Under the pieces are notes generated by a model. The model was not told the origin of the DNA, did no database searches, and was given only the letters and a program-made list of their open reading frames with translations. Shown here in pieces: positions 25,759-35,065 of a stretch of DNA of 64,000 bases (positions are counted from its first letter, which is position 1; each line of letters opens with the position of its first letter). The DNA comes from Bacillota bacterium (lineage in GTDB: Bacteria; Bacillota; Clostridia; Acetivibrionales; DSM-27016): the NCBI GenBank assembly GCA_023390115.1, contig JAEWDM010000040.1, forward strand, positions 124,001-188,000. The letters run 5' to 3'. A program made the translations under genes and the position numbers.

Positions 25759-26205
25759 ATGAAGGTTATTTTAAAGCAGGATGTCAAAGGGCTTGGAAAA
25801 AAGGAAAGCATGGTGGAAGCCAGCGACGGATATGCAAGAAATTATTTGCTTCCCCGGGGGCTGGCGGTTGAAGCAAGCGCGTCCAATATAAATGTCATGA
25901 ACTCAAAAAAGGATTCGGAAAGAACAAAAAAGGAGAGGGAGCTTGCCGCTGCCAAGCTTGTTGCGGAGAAAATCAAGGATATTGTCGTAGTTATCAAGGG
26001 CAAGGCGGGAGAAAATGGAAAGCTTTTTGGATCCATAACAAGCATGGATATATCAAACAGGCTTAAAAAGGATTTTGGACTGGACATTGACAAGAAAAAA
26101 ATACAGCTTCACGATTCAATAAAAACATTGGGGACTGCCGAGGTAGAAATAAAGGTTTATCCTGAGGTCAGTGCGAAGCTTAAGGTTAAAATAGAGCAGG
26201 AATAG
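25759..26205 (+). CDS. rplI: Ribosomal protein L9
   Basis: This 148-residue L9 has the N-terminal signature MKVILKQDVKGLGKKESMVE, the EASDGYARNYLLPRGLA rRNA-binding loop, a long lysine-rich helix and the C-terminal domain. It follows gdpP by 25 bases and precedes dnaB by 11, the common Firmicutes order. Confidence 0.97.
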   Translation: MKVILKQDVKGLGKKESMVEASDGYARNYLLPRGLAVEASASNINVMNSKKDSERTKKERELAAAKLVAEKIKDIVVVIKGKAGENGKLFGSITSMDISNRLKKDFGLDIDKKKIQLHDSIKTLGTAEVEIKVYPEVSAKLKVKIEQE

Positions 26206-26216
26206 GAGCTTTTGGT

Positions 26217-27554
26217 ATGGATATTGGAGCTTTAGGCAGGATCCCGCCTCAGAATATCCAGGCAGAGCAGTCTGTGCTGGGGTCGATGCTGCTGGATAAG
26301 GAAGCTATACCCGTTATAACTGAAATACTTAGAAACGAAGATTTTTACAGGGAAGACCACAGGGAAATATTTGAAGCAATAATGGATCTCTTTGAAAGCG
26401 CGGAGCCTATAGACTTAATTACCGTATCCGAGCAGTTGAAGATAAGGGGAACTCTTGACAATGTGGGAGGTCTGGAGTACCTTACCAATATTGCAACATC
26501 TGTACCTACAACCTCCAATGCCAGGCATTATGCCAAAATTGTTGAGGAGAAGGCGCTCTTAAGAACTCTTATAAAGGCCTCCTCAAGCATAGTGGATATG
26601 GGATATGAGGCCTCTGAAGAGGTTACCTTTGTTTTAGACAGAGCTGAAAAAAGTATTTTTGATATCCTGCAAAAGAGGAACACCCAGGGCTTTTCCCCCA
26701 TAAGGGATGTGCTTCTTGGTACCTTTAACAGGCTTGAGGAGCTGTATAATAATAATGGCAGTATTACAGGCATACCTACGGGCTTTAACGATCTTGACTA
26801 TAAGACCTCGGGTTTGCAGAATTCCGACCTTATTTTGGTCGCCGCGCGTCCGGCTATGGGAAAGACTGCTTTTGTTCTTAACATAGCCCAATATGTGTCT
26901 GTACGTTCAAAGATTCCTGTTGCCATATTCAGCCTTGAAATGTCAAAGGAGCAGCTTGTAAACAGAATGCTCAGCAGTGAAGCTATGGTTGACAGCCACA
27001 AGATGAGAACAGGAAAGCTGGAGGATGACGACTGGCAGAAAATTGCAGGAGCATTGGCGCCTTTGTCGGAAGCTCCCATTTATATAGATGACACCCCCGG
27101 AACCTCCATAATGGAGATACGTGCCAAGTGCAGAAGGCTGAAGCTTGAGAAGGATTTGGGGCTTGTAATTATAGATTACCTCCAGCTTATGCAGGGAAGG
27201 GGAAGGAATGAGAGCAGACAGCAGGAAATATCCGAAATATCCAGATCCTTAAAAATACTTGCAAAGGAGTTGAATGTCCCCGTGATAACGCTGTCCCAGC
27301 TAAGCCGCGGGCCGGAATCAAGGACCGACCACAGGCCGATGCTGAGTGATTTGAGAGAGTCAGGGGCTATAGAGCAGGATGCCGACATAGTCATGTTCCT
27401 TTACAGGGATGACTACTATAATCCCGATACTGAAAAGAAGAATATTGCAGAGGTTATACTGTCAAAGCACAGAAACGGTTCTACAGGAACGGTTGAGCTT
27501 GTATGGCTGGGTCAATATACCAGGTTTGCAAATCTTGAGAAATTTAGGGGATAA
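26217..27554 (+). CDS. dnaB: Replicative DNA helicase
   Basis: This 445-residue DnaB has the N-terminal primase-interaction domain (PPQNIQAEQSVLGSMLLD), the RecA-like motor with Walker A in ARPAMGKTAF, Walker B in LGLVIIDYLQLM and the arginine-finger region SKHRNGSTG. It forms the hexameric replication-fork helicase. It lies in a conserved operon between rplI and tilS. Confidence 0.97.
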   Translation: MDIGALGRIPPQNIQAEQSVLGSMLLDKEAIPVITEILRNEDFYREDHREIFEAIMDLFESAEPIDLITVSEQLKIRGTLDNVGGLEYLTNIATSVPTTSNARHYAKIVEEKALLRTLIKASSSIVDMGYEASEEVTFVLDRAEKSIFDILQKRNTQGFSPIRDVLLGTFNRLEELYNNNGSITGIPTGFNDLDYKTSGLQNSDLILVAARPAMGKTAFVLNIAQYVSVRSKIPVAIFSLEMSKEQLVNRMLSSEAMVDSHKMRTGKLEDDDWQKIAGALAPLSEAPIYIDDTPGTSIMEIRAKCRRLKLEKDLGLVIIDYLQLMQGRGRNESRQQEISEISRSLKILAKELNVPVITLSQLSRGPESRTDHRPMLSDLRESGAIEQDADIVMFLYRDDYYNPDTEKKNIAEVILSKHRNGSTGTVELVWLGQYTRFANLEKFRG

Positions 27555-27567
27555 ATTTGGTAAGGGT

Positions 27568-28995
27568 ATGAATATATTAAAAATGGTTGCCGGTACGATC
27601 CAGAGGCATGATTTGATACAAAATGACCAGAGCATAGTAGTAGGAGTTTCGGGAGGACCTGACTCTGTCTGCCTTCTTCATGTCCTTTTTCAGCTTGCGG
27701 AGGAGCTGCATATAAGGAGCATATATGCCGTGCATATAAATCACATGATAAGAGGCAGGGAGGCAGACGAGGACGAGGAGTATGTAGCCGGGCTGTGCGG
27801 GAGGATGGAGGTTCCGCTTCATAGAGTGGCTGTTGATGTTAAGCGTATTTCGGCAGAAAAGGGGATATCCGTTGAAGAAGCGGGCAGAGAGGCGCGATAT
27901 AGTGAATTTAAGTCTTTTGCAGAGAGAATTGGCGCTGAAAAAATAGCTGTGGCACACAACAGAAATGATCAGGCGGAAACGGTAATTTTGAATATTATAA
28001 GGGGGACGGGTCTGGAAGGTCTAAAAGGCATGGAATACAAAAGAGGTAATATAATAAGGCCTCTTCTGGACATAGGAAGAATACAAATTGAGGATTACTG
28101 CGGGATTAATTTATTAAAGCCACGGACTGACAGCACAAATCTCACATCGATATATACAAGAAATAAAATACGTAAGAAGCTCATACCATCTATTGACGAG
28201 CTTTTCAATACCGACATAACCTCTGGTATTGTGAAAATGGCCTCATTGATAAAGGATGATAATAATTATATTGAACAAATGGCTTTAAGCCTATATAATC
28301 AATGTGTCGTCAAAAAAGATTTGTGCAGGGTGGAGCTTAAAATATCAAAAACAGTGCAGCAGCATCCGGCTGTAAGAAGGAGAATTATAAGAAGGGCGAT
28401 AGCTGAAGTAAAGGGAGATTTGAAGGGTATTGAAAATGTACATGTGCAGCAGGCGGATAATCTTATTAGCAACGGAAAAACTGGCTCCCGGCTGCATTTG
28501 CCGCATAAGCTCCGCATTGAGAGATCATATGATTCAGTGAGAATATGCATAAATTGCGGGGATTCTGAAATATCCGAAAGCTTTAGCTGTGAGCTGGTAT
28601 TGCCTGGGAAAACCCCGGTAGGCGTGCGCCACGAATATGTTGATGCGTTTATTTTTCAAAGGGAGGATGCAGGGAATGTTAATGTGGATACGGATCGCCG
28701 CCCGGCAGTTCAGTTTTTTGATTGGGACAGGATAGACGGGGGTATAAATGTTAGAAACAGGAGAAAGGGTGATGTTTTCAAACCTTTAAAGTCAAATGGT
28801 ACAAAAAAGCTTAAAGAGTATTTTATAGACAATAAGGTGCCCAGGGAATTAAGAGATAAAATACCTGTTATAGCAAAGGAGAGCGAGATTGTCTGGGTTA
28901 TTGGATATAAAATAAGTGATAAATTTAAAGTAACTGAAAATACTAAAAGGATATTAAGGCTTGAGTATAAAAAAACTGACGGGGAGAATACATAA
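27568..28995 (+). CDS. tilS: tRNA(Ile)-lysidine synthase
   Basis: TilS converts the wobble C of tRNA-Ile2 (CAU) to lysidine. The 475-residue protein has the PP-loop SGGPDSVCLLH, the HNRNDQAETVILNIIRGTGLEGL segment and the C-terminal TilS domains (NRRKGDVFKPL). The start at 27568 is 13 bases after dnaB; a longer frame from 27409 would overlap dnaB and is rejected. The stop overlaps the hpt start by one base. Confidence 0.94.
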   Translation: MNILKMVAGTIQRHDLIQNDQSIVVGVSGGPDSVCLLHVLFQLAEELHIRSIYAVHINHMIRGREADEDEEYVAGLCGRMEVPLHRVAVDVKRISAEKGISVEEAGREARYSEFKSFAERIGAEKIAVAHNRNDQAETVILNIIRGTGLEGLKGMEYKRGNIIRPLLDIGRIQIEDYCGINLLKPRTDSTNLTSIYTRNKIRKKLIPSIDELFNTDITSGIVKMASLIKDDNNYIEQMALSLYNQCVVKKDLCRVELKISKTVQQHPAVRRRIIRRAIAEVKGDLKGIENVHVQQADNLISNGKTGSRLHLPHKLRIERSYDSVRICINCGDSEISESFSCELVLPGKTPVGVRHEYVDAFIFQREDAGNVNVDTDRRPAVQFFDWDRIDGGINVRNRRKGDVFKPLKSNGTKKLKEYFIDNKVPRELRDKIPVIAKESEIVWVIGYKISDKFKVTENTKRILRLEYKKTDGENT

Positions 28996-29531
28996 TGGAA
29001 GGTATAAAAGGAGTTCTGGTAGGCAGAGACGTGCTGCATGAAAAAGCAAAAGAGCTTGGCACGCAAATTTCCCGGGATTATAGAGAGAAGGAGCTTGTTC
29101 TGGTTGGAGTTCTGAAGGGAGGCTTTGTTTTTCTGGCTGATCTGATGCGTCATATAACCATTCCTGTGGACATGGATTTTATCTCGGTATCCAGCTATGG
29201 AAATTCTACCAGATCCTCCGGTGTAGTAAGGATAATAAAGGATATTGACATTAATATCACCGGCAAGCATGTGCTCATTGTAGAGGATTTGGTGGACACC
29301 GGACTGACGCTTAAGCATTTAAAGGAGCTTTTAAATACAAGGGGGCCTTTAAGCGTCAGAATATGCACTGCCTTAGATAAGCCTTCCAGGAGAAAGGCGG
29401 AGATTGAGGTTGAATACAAGGGAATTGTAATACCGGATGAATTTGTTGTGGGATATGGACTTGATTATGGAGGGAAATACAGGAATCTTCCGGATTTATG
29501 CACCTTAGACCCAAAAGCGTGTAAAAAGTAA
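28995..29531 (+). CDS. hpt: Hypoxanthine phosphoribosyltransferase
   Basis: This 178-residue purine salvage enzyme carries the PRPP-binding motif HVLIVEDLVDTGLTL, the LVGVLKGGFVFLADL loop and the C-terminal GYGLDYGGKYRNLPD signature. It joins hypoxanthine or guanine to PRPP. It overlaps tilS by one base, the tilS-hpt-ftsH order being typical of Firmicutes. Confidence 0.95.
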   Translation: MEGIKGVLVGRDVLHEKAKELGTQISRDYREKELVLVGVLKGGFVFLADLMRHITIPVDMDFISVSSYGNSTRSSGVVRIIKDIDINITGKHVLIVEDLVDTGLTLKHLKELLNTRGPLSVRICTALDKPSRRKAEIEVEYKGIVIPDEFVVGYGLDYGGKYRNLPDLCTLDPKACKK

Positions 29532-29648
29532 TTTTTAGAGTATGTTTATAAAAGCATGTCTTTAAATATGACGAAAATTTTTAATTGGCTTGTATTTATT
29601 GTGTTTTAATTACGGGTATGTTAATATTATATAAATTGCAGGCAGGAG

Positions 29649-29706
29649 ATATATAGATAACGAATTGCAGAGAACGTTGACTGTAATTTACTTGCAATTC
29701 TTAGCG
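29649..29706 (+). repeat. TATATAGATAACGAA hairpin element upstream of ftsH
   Basis: The block TATATAGATAACGAA is shared with two sites near 59.4 and 59.8 kb. Here it leads into GAATTGCA paired with TGCAATTC. The gap 29532-29791 otherwise holds AT-rich sequence that presumably includes the ftsH promoter. Confidence 0.4.
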
Positions 29707-29791
29707 TTGCTTTGTAAGAGAATTATTTCTGTATTTGTGTTGTGACGTATGCAACAATTTGTATATAACTTAGAAACAAGGAGGGAGATAT

Positions 29792-31612
29792 TTGAGATAT
29801 TTCAAAGGATTGAGCTTTTATATAATACTTTTTGTAATAATCATATTTGTTTTATTGTTAATTCAAGGAAGCGAGGGTCCTCAGGAAAAGAGCTATTCAG
29901 AGCTGATAACTCAAATTCAGAGCGGTAATGTTAAAAGCATAGTACTGCAGGGCGAGAAAGCCACTGTAGAGTTTAACAGCCAGGGCGCGGAGGGGGCCAG
30001 CAAGTATGTTGTAAATATACCATCTGTCGAGTCTTTTACAAATATAGCTACAGATGCGGTAAAGAATAAGCTTTTGAAAAGTGACGGCTTTAAGTTCCAG
30101 CCGCCTCCGACACCGCCATGGTGGGTGGCAATTCTGCCTACGATAGGGCTGATTGTTATATTTGTTTTGTTTTGGGTGTTCTTCCTTCAGCAGTCTCAGG
30201 GCGGAGGAGGAAACAGGGTTATGTCCTTCGGCAAGAGCAGGGCAAAAATGAACACCGATGATAAAAAGAAGGTGACCTTTGATGATGTGGCCGGTGCTGA
30301 TGAGGAAAAGGAAGAGCTGAAGGAAATAGTTGAATTTTTAAAGCAGCCAAAGAAATTTGTAGAGCTGGGTGCCAGAATACCGAAAGGAGTCTTGCTTGTG
30401 GGACCTCCGGGTACGGGAAAGACACTGCTTGCTAAAGCTGTTTCAGGTGAGGCAGGGGTACCCTTTTTCAGCATAAGCGGCTCTGACTTTGTGGAAATGT
30501 TTGTAGGAGTAGGTGCGTCCCGTGTAAGGGATTTGTTTGAGCAGGCAAAGAAGAGTGCTCCCTGCATAGTTTTTATTGATGAGATTGACGCTGTTGGAAG
30601 GCACAGGGGAGCAGGCCTTGGAGGAGGCCATGACGAACGCGAGCAGACGCTGAACCAGCTATTGGTTGAAATGGACGGATTCGGGATAAATGAGGGTGTA
30701 ATAATACTTGCTGCGACAAACAGGCCCGACATACTTGATCCCGCTCTTTTAAGGCCCGGAAGGTTTGACAGGCGTGTTGTGGTCGGGCTGCCGGATATAA
30801 AAGGCAGGGAGCAGATATTAAGGGTTCATTCAAGAGGCAAGCCTCTGGGCTCTGATATAAGGCTGGATGATCTGGCAAAAACAACGCCGGGCTTTACCGG
30901 TGCGGATTTGGAGAATCTTCTGAATGAGGCGGCACTTTTAGCTGCAAGGGCCAACAAAAAACAGATAACAATGGAGGATGTCAAGGAGGCCACCTTCAAG
31001 GTTGTAATGGGGCCTGAGAAAAAAAGCAGGGTAATGAATGAAAAGGAAAAGAGGCTTACTGCTTACCACGAGGCAGGCCATGCAATAGCGGTAAGGGTTG
31101 TTTCAACCACGGATAAGGTTGACAGGATATCCATAATACCCGCGGGAATGGCCGGGGGATATACTGCTTATAAGCCCGAGGAGGATAAAACCTATCATAC
31201 AAAATCGCAGCTCCTTGAGCGCATAATTATAGCATTGGGAGGAAGGGCCGCGGAGCAGTTGGTGCTGGGAGAGGTAAGCACCGGTGCCGGCAGCGACCTT
31301 AAAACGGCAAACGGAGTGGCCAGAAGCATGATAACAAAGTACGGTATGAGCGAGCATCTTGGAAACCTTATATTCGGCAACGAAAATGACGAGGTTTTTA
31401 TAGGCAGGGATTTTGCCCAGGCGAGAAACTACAGCGAAGAAATTGCCGCTCAGATTGACAGAGAGGTTAAAAGTATAATAGATACATGCTATGAGAGGAC
31501 GGTAAACATGCTGAAGGAAAATATAAATAAGCTGCATAAGGTCGCAGAGGTGCTTCTGGAAAAGGAAAAGCTGGAAGGCGGAGAGTTTGAGGATATTTTT
31601 GCAAATGCATAG
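29792..31612 (+). CDS. ftsH: ATP-dependent zinc metalloprotease FtsH
   Basis: This 606-residue membrane AAA protease degrades damaged membrane and regulatory proteins. The start is a TTG, fixed by AAGGAGGG 7 bases upstream and by the first membrane helix (GLSFYIILFVIIIFVLLLI) following directly. A second helix is near residue 115. Walker A GPPGTGKT is at 204-211, Walker B is FIDEIDAVGR, the SRH has ATNRPDILDPALLRPGRFD and the zinc site HEAGH is at 426-430. The C-terminal peptidase domain is complete. Confidence 0.96.
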   Translation: MRYFKGLSFYIILFVIIIFVLLLIQGSEGPQEKSYSELITQIQSGNVKSIVLQGEKATVEFNSQGAEGASKYVVNIPSVESFTNIATDAVKNKLLKSDGFKFQPPPTPPWWVAILPTIGLIVIFVLFWVFFLQQSQGGGGNRVMSFGKSRAKMNTDDKKKVTFDDVAGADEEKEELKEIVEFLKQPKKFVELGARIPKGVLLVGPPGTGKTLLAKAVSGEAGVPFFSISGSDFVEMFVGVGASRVRDLFEQAKKSAPCIVFIDEIDAVGRHRGAGLGGGHDEREQTLNQLLVEMDGFGINEGVIILAATNRPDILDPALLRPGRFDRRVVVGLPDIKGREQILRVHSRGKPLGSDIRLDDLAKTTPGFTGADLENLLNEAALLAARANKKQITMEDVKEATFKVVMGPEKKSRVMNEKEKRLTAYHEAGHAIAVRVVSTTDKVDRISIIPAGMAGGYTAYKPEEDKTYHTKSQLLERIIIALGGRAAEQLVLGEVSTGAGSDLKTANGVARSMITKYGMSEHLGNLIFGNENDEVFIGRDFAQARNYSEEIAAQIDREVKSIIDTCYERTVNMLKENINKLHKVAEVLLEKEKLEGGEFEDIFANA

Positions 31613-31789
31613 AAAAGAAGGCCGGGCAGGGCTTTAAGCCTTTTTAAAAAATTATTCTTGACTAGATGAAGCATATATGTTAAATTATTTATGGTAGCAG
31701 GAAAAGTTTGTAATATTATATTGATATTTATTAAAGAATATAAACAGTATTTAAAAATATCCATATATAAGCAGTATAATGAACTTAAT

Positions 31790-31945
31790 ATTGTTGGACC
31801 TTATCAAGAGAGGTGGAGGGACTGGGCCCTGTGAAACCCGGCAACCGGCTAAAGCATCGGTGCCAATTCCTGCAGGATTTTTCTATCCTGGAAGATGAGG
31901 AGTTGTAGAATTTGGCCTCTTCATCAGATGAAGAGGCCTTTTAGC
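31790..31945 (+). promoter_or_regulatory. SAM-I (S-box) riboswitch with terminator
   Basis: The aptamer core is visible as TTATCAAGAGAGGTGGAGGG, then GAAACCCGGCAACC and a GGTGCCAATTCC block, in the S-box order. A GGCCTCTTCATC hairpin followed by TTTT (31914-31942) is the terminator, and GATGAGGAG before it can form the alternative pairing. A TATAAT box lies at 31775-31780. When SAM is abundant, metK transcription should stop here. Confidence 0.95.
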
Positions 31946-31980
31946 ATTAATTTGTTTATTTATGATTGGAGGGGTTTTTA

Positions 31981-33174
31981 ATGTCAAGAAAATTATTCAC
32001 TTCAGAGTCGGTTACGGAGGGTCATCCTGATAAAATATGCGATCAGATATCCGATTCAGTTTTAGATTCAATTTTTGCACAAGATCCTATGGCCAGGGTC
32101 GCTTGTGAAACATCCGTCACTACAGGACTTGTTCTTGTTATGGGTGAGATTACAACAAATTGCTATGTTGATATACCTGCAATAGTCAGGAATACAATAA
32201 GAGAAATTGGCTATGACAGGGCTAAATATGGCTTTGACTGCGATACCTGCGCCGTTTTAACCTCGATAGACGGTCAATCTCCCGATATAGCTATGGGGGT
32301 GGATAAAGCGCTTGAGGCTAAAACAGGGGAAATGTCCGATGCCGAAATTGAAGCTACCGGAGCCGGAGATCAGGGCATGATGTTCGGATTTGCATGTGAT
32401 GAAACTCCAGAGCTTATGCCTATGCCAATTTCGTTGGCCCACAGGCTTGCAAAAAAGCTGAGTGACATAAGAAAAGACGGCACGCTTACGTACCTGAGGC
32501 CCGATGGAAAATCCCAGGTTACTGTAGAGTATGAGGACGATAAGCCGGTGAGAATAGATACCGTCGTTATATCCACGCAGCATAGTCCGGATGTTGGCCA
32601 TGACACCATAGAAAAGGATATTATCCAGCATATAATAAAGCCTACCCTTCCCGTTGATTTGGTTGATGAGAATACCAGATATCTTGTAAACCCTACTGGA
32701 AGGTTTGTGGTTGGCGGTCCTCAGGGAGATTCGGGATTGACGGGCAGAAAGATAATAGTAGATACCTACGGGGGATATGCAAGGCATGGCGGAGGGGCTT
32801 TTTCCGGCAAGGATCCCACAAAGGTTGACCGCTCTGCTGCCTATGCAGCCCGCTATGTAGCTAAAAACATTGTAGCTGCCGGCCTGGCAAGCAAATGTGA
32901 GGTGCAGCTTGCATATGCCATAGGAGTGGCAAAGCCTGTTTCTATATTGATAGATACCTATGGTACCGGCAAGCTTTCAGAAGAAAAGCTTGCCCAGCTT
33001 GTAAGCAGAAACTTTGATTTAAGGCCTGCGGGGATAATTAAAATGCTTGATTTAAGAAAGCCTATTTATAAGCAGACAGCGGCCTACGGGCACTTTGGCA
33101 GAACTGACATAAATCTTTCATGGGAAAGAACGGATAAGGCTGAAATACTTAAGAAGCAGGCAAGTGAGATATAA
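31981..33174 (+). CDS. metK: S-adenosylmethionine synthetase
   Basis: This 397-residue enzyme makes SAM from ATP and methionine. It starts MSRKLFTSESVTEGHPDKIC after GGAGG; an upstream TTG at 31966 is rejected. The hallmark GAGDQGMMFGFAC and GGGAFSGKDPTKVDRSAAY motifs are intact. Expression is under the S-box riboswitch just upstream, giving product feedback. Confidence 0.97.
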   Translation: MSRKLFTSESVTEGHPDKICDQISDSVLDSIFAQDPMARVACETSVTTGLVLVMGEITTNCYVDIPAIVRNTIREIGYDRAKYGFDCDTCAVLTSIDGQSPDIAMGVDKALEAKTGEMSDAEIEATGAGDQGMMFGFACDETPELMPMPISLAHRLAKKLSDIRKDGTLTYLRPDGKSQVTVEYEDDKPVRIDTVVISTQHSPDVGHDTIEKDIIQHIIKPTLPVDLVDENTRYLVNPTGRFVVGGPQGDSGLTGRKIIVDTYGGYARHGGGAFSGKDPTKVDRSAAYAARYVAKNIVAAGLASKCEVQLAYAIGVAKPVSILIDTYGTGKLSEEKLAQLVSRNFDLRPAGIIKMLDLRKPIYKQTAAYGHFGRTDINLSWERTDKAEILKKQASEI

Positions 33175-33263
33175 GGTAAATTGGGATGTTAAAGCCACAG
33201 GCTGCTGGCATATATAATGTGACGGCGGCCTATGGTTTATGAAATTACCTCTGAATATAAAAT

Positions 33264-33295
33264 AAGACAGTCTTTTAAGCCTGTCTTTCTTTATT
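33264..33295. terminator. Terminator between convergent metK and HD-GYP gene
   Basis: AAGACAG pairs with CTGTCTT, then TCTTTATT. It probably serves metK and, by symmetry, the opposite gene, whose stop it touches. Confidence 0.65.
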
Positions 33296-34349
33296 AGTTT
33301 AGTATGTCTACAATAAAAGTATTGGGTGCTTTAAGCAGGTCAATTATATAGGGGTTTAATACGGGAGGCCCCTCCCGGCATGCTATTACCGATATTTTAG
33401 GTCTTTCCGGCATGTGCCTGTATTCTTTCAGGACCTTTCCCACCTCACCTGTATTCAGAACCACAACTGAGCCCTGAGGGTATACGGATATATTTTTTAT
33501 AAATGCGTCGGAAACGTCAGGATCAAATAATATTGATGAGTTGCAGACAATATAGTTGGATGCCTCGTGAGGAAGGTTTTTTCTTCTGTAAACCCTGTCT
33601 GAGGTCAGAGCATCGTATATATCTGCGGTGGTTACTATTCTTGAAAATATGTCGATTTGAGATCCCTTAAGCCCTAAGGGATATCCGCTCCCGTCCCATT
33701 TTTCATGATGCCGGCAGGCAATAGCGGCAACAGTTTCATTTAATCCGGGGGAATTTTTTATTATATCGTACCCGTATACCGTATGCTGCTTCATTATCTT
33801 AAACTCTTCATCAGTAAGCTTTGCGGGCTTCATGAGTATCTCAAGAGGAACCTTGCATTTGCCTATATCATGCAGGATAGCACCCAGTCCCAGCTCGGTA
33901 AGGTCTTTGTGATGCATCCCAAGAGCCTTCCCTGTTATAACTGAGTATATGCATACGTCAAGAGAATGCAGGAAGGTATAGCTGTCTATGTCACGAATGC
34001 CTGTGAGCTGCATAAATGCCGACTCATTTTCCATAACCTTTTGAACTATAGCGTTTACGGTATCCTTTACTGTTTTGGTATCTATGTCCTTGCCTCCCCG
34101 TACACACCTGAGCACCCTTTCAATATTCCTTGAGGCTTCCCGGTAAACCTCTTCTTCACATATCTCAGATGCGGGAATTTCCTCCCCCTCACGTATATAT
34201 ACAAAGGGGACGTTAAATAATTTCAATTTTTTTATGTATGTGGGCTTTATTATAAAACCCGATAAGAGAAGGAGTCTGCCATCATCCAGATAAACGTCCT
34301 TAGCCAGTTTCATTCCCGGTCTTAAATGAGTTAGCAACATTTTAGTCAC
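33294..34349 (-). CDS. HD-GYP domain protein, probable c-di-GMP phosphodiesterase
   Basis: The 351-residue protein starts at a GTG, with AAAGGAG 9 bases upstream. The C-terminal half is a full HD-GYP domain: ILHDIGKCKVP, then KQHTVYGYDI, RHHEKWDGSGYP and TTADIYDALTSDR. The N-terminal 100 residues resemble the small domain often preceding clostridial HD-GYP (LRPGMKLAKDVYLDDGRLLL). The HHEKWDGSGYP form is typical of active c-di-GMP phosphodiesterases. There is no receiver or membrane domain. It may oppose the GGDEF protein at 17862-18722. Confidence 0.88.
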   Translation of the reverse strand: MTKMLLTHLRPGMKLAKDVYLDDGRLLLLSGFIIKPTYIKKLKLFNVPFVYIREGEEIPASEICEEEVYREASRNIERVLRCVRGGKDIDTKTVKDTVNAIVQKVMENESAFMQLTGIRDIDSYTFLHSLDVCIYSVITGKALGMHHKDLTELGLGAILHDIGKCKVPLEILMKPAKLTDEEFKIMKQHTVYGYDIIKNSPGLNETVAAIACRHHEKWDGSGYPLGLKGSQIDIFSRIVTTADIYDALTSDRVYRRKNLPHEASNYIVCNSSILFDPDVSDAFIKNISVYPQGSVVVLNTGEVGKVLKEYRHMPERPKISVIACREGPPVLNPYIIDLLKAPNTFIVDILN

Positions 34350-34551
34350 TCTTATTCACTCCTTTAATTTATAATAATATATTATATAAATTTATAAATT
34401 TCGTCAATTTTTTTTATAAAATACTATTTTTCGACTATTTACTTAAGAGTTTTAGAAAATGGCAGGAAATAACTTAAGTGTCACGGATATTGCTTTCAAC
34501 TCATAAAATAATAGTACAAATTATTCTTTCATGGGCGGGAAGTGATAATTT

Positions 34552-34914
34552 ATGTTGAGAATTGCTTTTGAAGTCTTCGTAGGATTGCTTGCAATTTATG
34601 GAATAATTTCTTTAGTATCAGGGCTTGTAAGCCCGATAAGGCAACGCTTGGGAAGTGAAAGCTCCAGAGTAAAAATGGTTATTATTATGAAAAATCAGGA
34701 GCAGACAGCGGAGGGAATAATAAGAAATGTTTTTACGGCTGATATATTAAGGCGGGTCATGTCAAATGAGAAGCTTACAGTAGTTGATATGGGCTCAAGT
34801 GACAATACGCGCCGCATACTTGACACCTTAAAAAATGATTATGACTTTTTTGATGTGCTTAGTGAGAACGAAAAGGAGGACATTTTTAAAAAGTTTGATG
34901 CTGATGCCTCTTAA
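34552..34914 (+). CDS. Small membrane-anchored protein with GT2-like half-domain
   Basis: The 120-residue protein has one N-terminal membrane helix (IAFEVFVGLLAIYGIISLV) and a short domain that mimics the first half of family-2 glycosyltransferases. Strand VKMVIIMKNQEQTAEG is followed by a helix and LTVVDMGSSDNTRRILDTL, close to the VVDDGSSDNT nucleotide-sugar motif, but with Met for the usual second acidic residue and no catalytic half. It is unlikely to transfer sugars. GGGAAGTG before the start is a fair ribosome site. Its function is unknown; recD2 follows 150 bases later. Confidence 0.65.
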   Translation: MLRIAFEVFVGLLAIYGIISLVSGLVSPIRQRLGSESSRVKMVIIMKNQEQTAEGIIRNVFTADILRRVMSNEKLTVVDMGSSDNTRRILDTLKNDYDFFDVLSENEKEDIFKKFDADAS

Positions 34915-35065
34915 AGAGAAGTATTTGGGAAAACAACAGGCATATAGCCGGCAAGGTACATAAATGATATTATCCTTTAATTGGACACAGAATTGGTATA
35001 TACTTAAAAAGAGCGCATGAGAAAAATACGAGTCGAGCTATTCATACTGAAGGTGAAATAATTAT

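Noticed and set aside
30196..31764. Minus-strand frames opposite ftsH
   Set aside because: Shadows of a highly conserved gene, with no recognisable domains or ribosome sites.
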